Source: Archegozetes longisetosus
Lineage: Eukaryota > Arthropoda > Arachnida > Sarcoptiformes > Trhypochthoniidae
NCBI GenBank assembly: GCA_018873245.2
Contig: JAEMBT020000002.1
Coordinates: forward strand, 9,584,001 to 9,648,000
Direction of reading: 5' to 3'
Length of the DNA: 64,000 nucleotides
Part shown: positions 1 to 12,000 of the stretch, one piece after another
Numbering within the stretch: the stretch's first letter is position 1
How the letters are laid out: every line of letters starts with the position of its first letter
The notes under the pieces: generated by a model
Databases searched by the model: none
The model's input: the letters and a program-made list of their open reading frames with translations, nothing else
Told to the model about the DNA's origin: nothing
Made by a program: the position numbers and the translations under genes

Positions 1-3000
1 AAGAAGTTATTGACACTAAAGAGACAGAAGAACTATTGCCAAAAGTGTCTGAGCCAATAGATTTAGCTAAACAAGATATACAAAAAGAAACTGAAATTAC
101 TGAAGACCTTAAACCTTCAGCTGAAATTCCAACAGATGTTGAAGCCAAGAAAAAGGTGAAAAAGATCAAGAAGCGTCCTTCGACAACAGATGAAGAAATT
201 CCATCTGAAGAGAAAGAAGTGACTCTAGAAGAGACAATTGAAACTAAAGTCGTTGAAGAAGAACAATTATCTGAATTACCTGAGTCAATAGACATAGCTA
301 AACAAGAAAAGTCAGTAGAACCTGAAGCTGGTGAAGTGAAACTTGAAGAGGAAAGCAAACCAGAAGAAGTGAAAAAGAAAGTGAAGAAAATCAAAAAACG
401 CTCATCAATTACTGATGAAGTAATTGCTACTGAAAAAAAAGAAGACATAGAGAAACAGACTCATGAGATAACAGTAGTAGAAGAAGAACAACTACAAAAA
501 GTGTCTGAGTCCTTAGAACTAATTAAACCAGAAAAGACAGTAGAGTCTGAATCTGTTGAAGAAATCAAGCCTTCCGCTGAAACCACAACAGACATTGAAG
601 CCAAGAAGAAAATTAAAAAGATTAAAAAGCGCCCCTCAATTACAGAAGAAGTAATACCTACCGAAAAGAAGGAAGCCACAGAAAAAGAAATTATTGACAC
701 TGAAAAGGTAGAAGGAGAAAAATTGCCGAAAATATCAGAGTTAATAGATTCACCTAAATCAGAAAAGCCAGAAGTGTTAGAAACTGTCGAAGAAGTTAAA
801 TCTTTAGAGGAAGGCAAACCAGAAGAAGCGAAAAAGAAAGTAAAAAAGATCAAAAAGCGTCCATCAGTCACTGATGAAACAATTAGCACTGAACATAAGG
901 AACTGATAGAGAAACAGACTCTTGAGACTAAAGAAGCAGAGGAAGTACAATTACCAAAAGTGTCTGAGTCATTAGAACTAATTAAACCAGAAAAGCCAGT
1001 AGATTCTGAATCTGTTGAGGGAATCAAACCTTCAGCTGAAACCACAACAGATATTGAAGCAAAGAAAAAAGTGAAAAGGATTAAAAAGCGTCCCTCGACT
1101 ACAGACGAAGTAATTCCTTCTGAAGAGAAAGAAGTCACTTTAAAAGGAACAGTTGAGACTAAAGAAGTTGAAGAAGAACAATTGTCCAAATTGCCTGAGT
1201 CAATAGATTTAGCAAAACCAGAAAAACTAGTTGATTCAGAAGCTATTGAAGAAATGAAGCCAACAGAAGAAACCAAAACAGATATTGAAGCTAAGAAAAA
1301 AGTGAAAAAGATCAAAAAGCGTCCTTCAATCACAGACGAAGTAATTTCTTCTGAAGAGAAAGAAGTGACTTTAGAAGAGATTGTTGAAACTAACGTAGTA
1401 GAAGAACAATTGTCGAAAGTACAAGAATCAATCGATTTATCAAAACCAGAAAAGCCCGAAGTGTTAGAAGCTATTGAAGAAGTTAAACCTGCAGAGGAAA
1501 GCAAACCAGATGAAATGAAAAAGAAAGTAAAAAGGTTAAAAGCGTCCATCAATCACTGATGAAGCAGTTCCAACTGAACAAAAGGAAGTGATAGAGAAAC
1601 AGATTCCTGAGACTTTAGAAGCAGAGGAAGTTCAATTACCAAAAGTTTCTGAGTCTTTGGAACTAGTTAAGCCAGAAAAACCACTAGAATCTGAATCTGT
1701 TGAAGAAATCAAACCTTCAGCTGAAACCACAGCAGACATTGAAGCCAAGAAGAAAATTAAAAAGATTAAAAAGCGTCCCTCAATTACAGAAGAAATAATA
1801 CCTACCGAAGAGAGGGAAATCACAGAAAAAGAAGTTATTGACACTAAAGAGACAGAAGAACTATTGCCAAAAGTGTCTGAGCCAATAGATTTAGCTAAAC
1901 AAGATATACAAAAAGAAACTGAAATTACTGAAGACCTTAAACCTTCAGCTGAAATTCCAACAGATGTTGAAGCCAAGAAAAAGGTGAAAAAGATCAAGAA
2001 GCGTCCTTCGACAACAGATGAAGAAATTCCATCTGAAGAGAAAGAAGTGACTCTAGAAGAGACAATTGAAACTAAAGTCGTTGAAGAAGAACAATTATCT
2101 GAAGTACTTGAGTCTATAGACATATCTAAAGAAGAAAAGCCAGTAGAACCTGAAGCTGGTGAAGTGAAACCTGCAGCGGAAAGCAAACCTGAAGAAGTGA
2201 AAAAGAAAATTAAGAAGATCAAAAAGCGTCCATCAATCACAGATGAAGCAATTCCGACTGAACAAAAAGAAGCCATAGAGAAACCGACTCTTGAAACTAA
2301 AGAAGCAGAGGAAGTACAATTACCTAAAGTGTCTGAGTCTTTAGAACTAATTAAACCAGAAAAGCCAGTAGAGTCTGAATCTGTTGAAGAAATCAAACCT
2401 TCAGCTGAAACCCCAACTGATATTGAAGCAAAGAAGAAAGTGAAAAAGATTAAAAAGCGCTCCTCGACTACAGACGAAGTAATTCCTTCTGAAGAGAAAG
2501 AAGTCACTTTAAAAGAAACACCACAGACTAGAGAAGTTGAAGAACAATTATCCAAACTACCTGAGTCAATAGATTTAGTTAAACCAGAAGTGTTAGAAGC
2601 TGTTGAAGAAGTTAAGCCAACAGATGAAAGCAAAATAGAAGAAGTCGTGAAGAGAACTAAAAAGATCAAAAAGCGTCCATCAATTACTGATGAAGCGATT
2701 CCCACTGAACAAAAAGAAGCGATAGAGAAACAGTCTGCTGAGACAACAGTAGTAGAAGAAGCACAATTGTCAAAAGTGTCTGAGTCCTTGGAACTGGTTA
2801 AACCAGAAAAACCAGTAGAATCTGAAATTTTACATGACATCAAACCTTCCGCTGAAACCACAACAGATATTGAATCCAAGAAGAAAATTAAAAAGATTAA
2901 AAAGCGTCCCTCAATTACAGAAGAAGTAATACCTACCGAAGAGAAGGAAGCCACAGAAAAAGAAATTATTGACACTGAAAAGGTAGAAGGAGAAAAATTG

Positions 3001-6000
3001 CCGAAAATATCAGAGTCTATAGATTCAATTAAACCAGAAAAGTCAGAAGTGTTAGAAGCTGTTGAAGAAGTTAAACCTTTAGAGGAAGGCAAACCAGAAG
3101 AATCGAAAAAGAAAGTAAAAAAGATCAAAAAGCGTCCATCAATCACTGATGAAACAATTCCCACAGAACAAAAGGAACTGATAGAGAAACAGACTCTTGA
3201 GACTAAAGAAGCAGAGGAAGTACAATTACCAAAAGTGTCTGAATCTTTAGAACTAATTAAACCAGAAAAGCCAGTAGAGTCTGAATCTGTCGAAGAAATC
3301 AAACCTTCAGCTGAAACCACAACAGATATTGAAACAAAGAAACAAGTGAAAAAGATTAAGAAGCGTCCCTCAACTACAGACGAAGTAATTCCATCTGAAG
3401 AGAAAGAAGTCACCTTAAAAGAAACAGTTGAGACTAAAGAAGTTGAAGAAGAACTATTACCCGAAATATCTGAGTCAATAGATTTAGCAAAACCAGAAGA
3501 GCTCGTGAAGACTGAATCTGTTGAAATGAAATCTACCGATGAAACTAAACCAGACGAAGTCAAAAAGAAAGTGAAAAAGATCAAAAAGCGTCCATCAATT
3601 GAGGATCAAGCAATTCCTACTCAACAACAGGAATTGATAGAGAAACAGACTGTTGAGACAACACTTGTGGAAGAAGCACAAATACCAAAGGTTTCTGAGT
3701 CATTGGAACTGATTAAGCCAGATAAACCACTAGAATCTGAATCTGTTGAAGAAATCAAACCTTCAGCTGAAACTACAACAGACATTGAAGCCAAGAAGAA
3801 GATTAAAAAGATTAAAAAGCGTCCTTCGACTACAGACGAAGTAGTTCCTATTGAAGCAAAGGAAGTGACTCTAGAAGAGTCTGTTGAAACTAAAGTAGTA
3901 GAAGAAGAACAATTGCCAAAAGTATCTGAGACTATAGATTTAGCTAAACTAGTTAAACAGGAACAAGCTGAAGTTGTTGAAGAAAGTAAGCCAATACTAG
4001 AAACTAAAGTAGAAGAAGCAGCTAAGAAGAAAGATACAATATTCGAAAAGGGTCTTTCAACTACAGATGAAGTAATGCCATTTGAGGAAGATAAAATAAT
4101 TGTACCAGGTAACATACAAAAGGGAATATTTGATTGCTATTTTTGAATAAATGCTTAAGCTGCTATATTTTTGTTGTCACTTACTTGGTATTCATAAATT
4201 GTTGAAAATATTTACTTATGATATCTTTACTTAAATCTTGAGTATTTTATTGCAGAAAAATGCATCAAAATATCTAAACGCTCTCAGAGTAACATTTGCT
4301 TTTGTGGGGTATATTCAAATTTATTCTTAATTAAAACATTGCTTCACATTAACAACTCTTAAACCAAATGAACTAAATTTTTATACATTACAATGGTGAT
4401 ATATTTTTTTATAATACCAGATTATAATAATCTTTACTTTTATAGCGGTTTCCATTATCGATTCTACTGTCCAAGTGACTCATGAACTTAAAGACAAGGT
4501 TAGTATTGAAAAGGTTACGGAGCAGCAAGAAAAGATTCCCGAATCAACTGAAATTAGTACTAAAGAATCTGAGAAACCTCTTGAAGATACTTCAAAGGAA
4601 ATAATCGTAAAAATGAATGTTAAGAAACCTAAAGTCCAGGAGGAAACAATTGAGGAAATTAAGCCAATAGAAGCTGATATTGAGCAAAAAGTCGAAGAGT
4701 CCACCAAATTTGAAGATAAGACTTTGGAATCTGTTTCAGAACAAGTTACACTGAAGAAACCTGAGAAGGCTCCAAAATCGGAGCAAATCACCATCAGTGA
4801 ATCTGAGAAACCTGTTGAAGATACTACTACAGAAGTGGTCATAAAGAAAATCAAAAAACCTAAAGCAAAGGAGGAAACAGTTGAGGAAGTCAAGCCTAAG
4901 GAGGCGGAAGTTAAACAAACGATCGAAGAATCAATTAAAATTGAAGAAAAACCTATGGAGTCAGTCACTGAAAGTGTGACACTTAAGAAGCCTGAGAAGG
5001 CTCCAGAATCGATTGAAGTTACTACCACTGAAACCGAGAAGCCTGTTGAAGATACCACTACTGAAGTTGTTATAAAGAAGAAAATTAAGAAACCTAAAGA
5101 AGAAATAAAAACAGTCGAAGAAGTCAAGCCTAAAGCAGATGAAGTTGAACAAAAAGTCGAAGAATCCTTCAAAGCTGAAGAAAAACCTGAAGAACCTGTG
5201 TCTGAAAGTGTTACACTCAAAAAACCTTCAAAATCTCCAGAGTCAGATGCGATTACCATTACTGAGGACGAGAAACCTATTGAAGATACTGCTGCAGAAG
5301 TAGTTATAAAGAAAAAAGTGAAGAAACCAAAAGTTCCGGAGGAAACAGTTGAGGAAGTCAAGCCTAAAGAAACTGAAGTTGAACAAAAAGTCGATGAGTC
5401 CGTCACAGTTGAGGAAAAGCCTGTGGAGTCAATTACCGAGAGTGTAACGCTTAAGAAGCCTGAAAAGGCTCCAGAATCAACCGAAGTTACTATCACTGAA
5501 ACCGAGAAACCTGTTGAGGATTCTACAACAGAAGTGGTTATAAAGAAAAAAGCAAAGAAGCCTAAAGTCCTGGAGGAAACATTTGAAGAATTCAAGCCCG
5601 AAGCTGCTGAAATTGAACGAAAAGTTGAAGAAGCGCCAATTGAGTCAGTTAGCGAGAGTGTAATACTTAAGAAACCTTCTAAAGCTCCTGAATCAGCAGA
5701 AGTTATCATCAGTGAGACAGAAAAACCCGTTGAAGATATCACTACCGAAGTAGTCATAAAGAAGAAAATCAAAAAACCTAAAGCCAAGGAGGAAACAGTT
5801 GAGGAAGTCAAGCCTAAGGAAGCTGAAGCGGAACAAATAGTTGAAGAATCAACCAAAGTCGAAGAAAAGACTGTAGAATCTGTTCCTGAAACCATTACAC
5901 TAAAAAACCTGAAAAAGCTCCTGAATCAACTGAAGTTACCATCAGTGAAACTGAGAAACCTGTTGAAGAAACTAGTACAGAAGTTGTTATAAAGAAGAAA

Positions 6001-9000
6001 ATCAAGAAACCCAAAGGTGATGAAAAAACAGTCGAAGATGACAAACCTAAAGCAGTCGAAGTTGAACAAAAAGTGGAAGAGTCAATCATAATTGAAGAAA
6101 AGACTGTGGAATCTGTTTCTGAAAGTATTACACTAAAGAAACCAGAAAGGGCTCCTGAAGTGGCAGAAATTGCAACAAGTGAGACAGAAAAACCTGTTGA
6201 AGATATCACAGCAGAAGTAGTAATAAAGAAGAAAATCAAAAAACCTAAAGAAGTAAAAACAGTCGAAGAGGTCAAGCCTAAAGAAGCTGATGTAGAGCAT
6301 AAAGTCGAAGAGTCCATCAAAGTTGAAGAACCTACGGAGTCAGTTACTGAGAGTGTGACACTTAAGAAGCCTGAGAAGGTTCCAGAATCAACCGAAGTGA
6401 CCGTCAGCGAGACAGAGAAACCGGTTGAAGATACTACTGCAGAAGTTGTTATAAAAAGAAAATCAAGAAACCCAAAGGCGAAGAAAAAACAGTCGAAGAA
6501 TTCACGCCTAAAGAAGCTGAAGTTGAAGAAAAAGTCAAAGAGTCGATGATAATCGAGGAAATTACTGTGGAATCTGTGTCTGAAAGCATTACACTTAAGA
6601 AACCAGAAAAGGCTGCCCTAGTGACAGAGGCTGAAGTAAGTGAGATTGAAAAACCTGTCGAGGATATCACTGCAGAAGTAGTAATAAAGAAAAAAGTAAA
6701 GAAACCTAAAGTTGAAGATAAAACAGTCGAAGAAGTCAAACCAAAAGAAACTGAAGTTGAGCAGAAGGGTGAAGAATCAATTAAAGTTGAAGAAGTACCA
6801 ATAGAATCAGTTAGCGAAAGTGTGACACTTAAGAAACCATCAAAAACTCCTGAATCAGCTGAGGTATCAATTAGCGAGACCGAAAAACCTGTTGAAGATG
6901 CTACTGCGGAAGTTGTAATAAAGAAAAAGTTAAAGAAGCCTAAAGTTGAAGAGAAAGCAGTTGAGGAAGTCAAGCCTAAAGAGCTGGATGTCGAAAAGAA
7001 AGTCGAAGAGTCCATCAAGATCGAGGAAAAACCCATGGAATCTATATCAGAAAGTATTACACTCAAGAAACCTGAGAAGGCTCCAGAATTGGCAGAAATT
7101 GAAATCAGTGAGACTGAGAAACCTATTGAAGACACTGCTGCAGAAGTAGTTGTAAAGAAAAAAGTGAAGAAACCAAAAGTCCCGGAGGAAACAGTTGAGG
7201 AAGTCAAACCTAAGGAAACTGATGTTGAACAGAAAGTAGAAGAATCTATTAAAGTTGAAGAAAAACCTGTTGAGTCAATTACCGAGAGCGTGACACTGAA
7301 GAAGCCTGAGAAAGCTCCAGAATCGGCCGAAGTCACAATCAGTGAAACAGAGAAACCTATTGAAGATACTACAACAGAAGTGGTCATAAAGAAGAAAGTA
7401 AAGAAACCTAAAGTCCAAGAGGAAATAGTTGAGAAATTCGGGGCTAAAGAAGCTAAAGCGGAACTAAAAGTTGAAGAGTCCATCAAAGTCGAAGAAAAAC
7501 TTGTTGAATCAATTGTTGAAAGTGTGACACTTAAGAAGCCTGAGAAGGTTTCAGAATCAGCCGATATCACAATCAGCGAGATAGAGAGACCTGTTGAAGA
7601 TACTACTACAGAAATCGTGATAAAGAAGAAAATTAAGAAACCTAAAGGTAAGGAGGAAACAGTTGAGGAAGTCAAGCCTAAAGAATCGGAAGTTGAACAA
7701 AAAGTTGAGGAATACATCAAAATTGAAGAGAAGCCAGTCGAGACAACTACGGAGAGTGTGACGATTATGAAACCTTCTAAAACTCCTGAATCAGCTGAAG
7801 TTACCATCAGTGAGACCGAGAAGCCTATTGAAGATACTACAGCAGAAGTTGTGATAAAGAAGAAAATTAAGAAACCTAAAGATGAAGATAAGACAGTTGA
7901 AGAGGTCAAACCTAAAGAAACTGAATTGGAACAAAAGGTCGAAGAATCAATCAAAGTTGAAGAACCTGTAGAATCTGTATCAGAAAGCATTACACTTAAG
8001 AAACCAGAAAAGGCTGCCCTAGTTACAGAGGCTGAAGTAAGTGAGATTGAAAAACCTGTCGAGGATATCACTGCAGAAGTAGTAATAAAGAAGAAAACCA
8101 AGAAACCAAAAGATGAAGAGAAGACAGTTGAGGAAGTCAAGCCTAAAGAGGCTGAAGCTGAAGAAAAAGTCGAAGAATCTATTAAGATTGAAGAAGTACC
8201 AATTGAATCTGTTACCGAAAGTGTAACACTTAAGAAACCTTCAAAAGCTCCTGAATCAGCTGAAGTAACCATTAGCGACACTGAAAAAACCTGTTGAAGA
8301 TACCACTGCTGAGGTTACAATAAAGAAGAAAATTAAGAAGCCGAAAGATGAAGAGAAAGCAGTTGAAGAAATCAAACCTAAAGAAGTAGAGGTGGAACAA
8401 AAAATCGAAGAGTCCATCAAAGTTGAAGAACCTACCGAGTCAGTTACTGAGAGTGTGACACTCAAGAAACCTGAGAAGGCTCCAAAACCAACCGAAGTCA
8501 CCATCAGTGAAGCCGAGAAACCTGTTGAAGATACTACTACGGAAGTTGTAATAAAGAAGAAAATCAAAAAAACCTAAAGCAAAGGAGGAAACAGTTGAGG
8601 AAGTCAAGCCTAAGGAGGCGGAAGTTAAACAAACGATCGAAGAATCAATTAAAATTGAAGAAAAACCTATGGAGTCAGTCACTGAAAGTGTGACACTTAA
8701 GAAGCCTGAGAAGGCTCCAGAATCGATTGAAGTTACTACCACTGAAACCGAGAAGCCTATTGAAGATACCACTACTGAAGTTGTTATAAAGAAGAAAATT
8801 AAGAAACCTAAAGAAGAAATAAAAACAGTCGAAGAAGTCAAGCCTAAAGCAGATGAAGTTGAACAAAAGTCGAAGAATCCTTCAAAGCTGAAGAAAAGCC
8901 TGTGGAATCAGTTACAGAAACAGTTAAACTCAAGAAACCTTCAAAAGCTCCAGAATCGACCGAAGTTGCCATCATTGAAACCAAGAAACCTGTTGAAGAT

Positions 9001-12000
9001 ACTACTGCGGAAGTTGTAATAAAGAAGAAAACCAAGAAACCGAAAGATGAAGAGAAAACAGTCGAGGAAGTCAAGCCTAAAGAGGCTGAAGCTGAAGAAA
9101 AAGTCGAAGAATCTATTAAGATTGAAGAAGTACCAATTGAATCTGTTACCGAAAGTGTAACACTTAAGAAACCTTCAAAAGCTCCTGAATCAGCTGAAGT
9201 TACTATCAGTGAAACCGAGAAACCTGTTGAAGATACTACTGCAGAAGTTGTAATAAAGAAGAAAATCAAGAAGCCGAAAGATGAAGAGAAGACAGTTGAG
9301 GAAGTCAAGCCTAAGGAGGCGGAAGTTAAACAAACGATCGAAGAATCAATTAAAATTGAAGAAAAACCTACGGAGTCAGTTACTGAGAGTGTGACACTCA
9401 AGAAACCTGAGAAGGTTCCAGAATCGATTGAAGTTACTACCACTGAAACCGAGAAGCCTTTTGAAGATACAACTGCGGAAGTTGTAACGAAGAAGAAAAT
9501 TAAGAAACCGAAAGATGAAGAAAAAACAGTTGAAGAAATCAAACCCAAAGAAGCTGAGGTGGAACAGAAAATCGAAGAGACCATCATAGTTGAAGAACCT
9601 ATGGAGTCAGTTACTGAGAGTGTGACACTCAAGAAACCTTCAAAAACTCCTGAATCAGCTGAAGTAACCACTACTGAGACCGAGAAACCCGTTGAAGATA
9701 CTACAGCAGAAGTGGTCATAAAGAAGAAAATCAAAAACCTAAAGTCCCGGAGGAAACAGTTGAAGAAGCCAAGCCTAAAGAAATTGAAGTTGAACAAAAA
9801 GTTGAAGAGTTACCAATTGAATCTGTTACCGAAAGTGTAACACTTAAGAAACCCTCTAAAGCTCCAGAATCAGCTGAAGTCACTATCAGTGAGACTGAGA
9901 AACCTGTTGAAGATACTACTACGGAAGTTGTAATAAAAAAGAAAATTAAGAAGCCGAAAGATGAAGAGAAAACAGTCGAGGAAGTCAAGCCTAAAGAGGC
10001 TGAAGCTGAAGAAGAAGTCGAAGAATCTATTAAAATTGAAGAAGTACCAATTGAATCTGTTACCGAAAGTGTAACACTTAAGAAACCTTCAAAAGCTCCT
10101 GAATCAGCTGAAGTAACCATTAGCGACACTGAAAAACCTGTTGAAGATACCACTGCTGAGGTTACAATAAAGAAGAAAATTAAGAAGCCGAAAGATGAAG
10201 AGAAAGCAGTTGAAGAAATCAAACCTAAAGAAGTAGAGGTGGAACAAAAGATCGAAGAGTCCATCAAAGTTGAAGAACCTACGGAGTCAGTTACTGAGAG
10301 TGTGACACTCAAGAAACCTGAGAAGGCTCCAAAACCAACCGAAGTCACCATCGGTGAAGCCGAGAAACCTGTTGAAGATACTACTACGGAAGTTGTAATA
10401 AAGAAGAAAATCAAAAAACCTAAAGCCAAGGAGGAAACAGTTGAGGAAGTCAAGCCTAAAGAGGCTGAAGCTGAAGAAAAAGTCGAAGAATCCATTAAAA
10501 TTGAAGAGCTACCAATTGAATCTGTTACCGAAAGTGTAACACTCAAGAAACCTTCTAAAGCTCCAGAATCAGCTGAACTCACCATCAGTGAGACTGAGAA
10601 ACCTGTTGAAGATACTACTGCAGAAGTAGTAATAAAGAAAAAAGTAAAGAAACCTAAGGATGAAGAGAAAACAGTCGAGGAAGTCAAGCCTAAAGAGGCT
10701 GAAGCTGAAGAAGAAGTCGAAGAATCTATTAAAATTGAAGAAGTACCAATTGAATCAGTTGCAGAGAGTGTGACACTTAAGAAGCCGAGAAGGCTCCAGA
10801 ATCGACTGAAGTTACTACCACTGAAACCGAGAAGCCTATTGAAGATACCACTGCAGAAGTTGTTATAAAGAAGAAAATTAAGAAACCTAAAGAAGAAATA
10901 AAAACAGTCGAAGAAGTCAAGCCTAAAGCAGATGAAGTTGAACAAAAAGTCGAAGAATCCATTACAGTTGAAGAAAAACCTGATGAATCTGTGTCTGAAA
11001 GTGTTACACTCAAAAAACCTTCAAAATCTCCAGAGTCAGCTGAGATTACTATTACTGAGGCCGAGAAACCTGTTGAAGACACTATTTCTGAAGTAACCAT
11101 TAAGAAGAAAATTAAGAAACCTAAAGTCCACGAAGAGAAAGTTGAGGAAGTCAAACCTAAAGAAACTGAAGTTGAACAAAAAATCGAAGAGTCCATTAAA
11201 GTTGAAGAGAAACCTGTTGAGTTAGTTACCGAATCAGTTAAACTCAAGAAACCCTCAAAAGTTCCTGAAACAGCTGAAGTAATCATCAGCGAGACCGAAA
11301 AACCTGTTGAAGATATTACTGCGGAAGTTGTAACTAAGAAGAAAATTAAGAAACCTAAAGACGAAGAGAAAGTAGTCGAAGAAGTCAAACCTAAAGAAAC
11401 TGAAGTTGAACAAAAAGTCGAAGAGTCCGTCAAAGTTGAAGAAAAGCCTGTGGAGTCAATTACCGAGAGCGTGATACTGAAGAAGCCTGAGAAGGCCAGA
11501 ATCGGCCGAAGTTACAATCAGCGAGATAGAGAAACCTGTTGAAGACACTACTGCAGAAGTAGTTATCAAGAAGAAAATTAAGAAACCCAAAGTTCACAGT
11601 GAAACAGTTGACGAGACCCACTTAATAACCAAAACTCCTGAAGAAGTTGAAAGTGAAGTTCAAACAAAGGTTGAAATAACAGATGATAAAACCTCAGAAC
11701 AAGAAACCACTGAAGTCCGAATTGGTAGACCTAAGAAAAAATCAATTGAAGCACCAGAAGAGCTTTCAATCAAACTATCTAAGAAACCTTTAGAAGAATC
11801 ACCTGAAGAAACTGTTACATTTTCTTTGGAAGAGAAACAAAAACAAATTGAAGAGACTTCCACCGATATTACAATTAAAAAGAAACCAAAACGTAAATCA
11901 GAGACAGCTATTGAAAGCGAAACTATAAAAATTAGTGAAGTTCCTGAAGTAATCGAAGGTGAAACTCAGGAAACAATTAAAATTCCCAAAACAACAGTTC

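Noticed and set aside
461..11433. Long Ser/Thr/Phe-rich open frames on the - strand (363, 650, 471, 610, 404 codons and others)
   Set aside because: They mirror the K/E/P-rich sense repeats, have the same repeat period, and lack signal peptides, introns or known motifs. They are shadows of codon bias.
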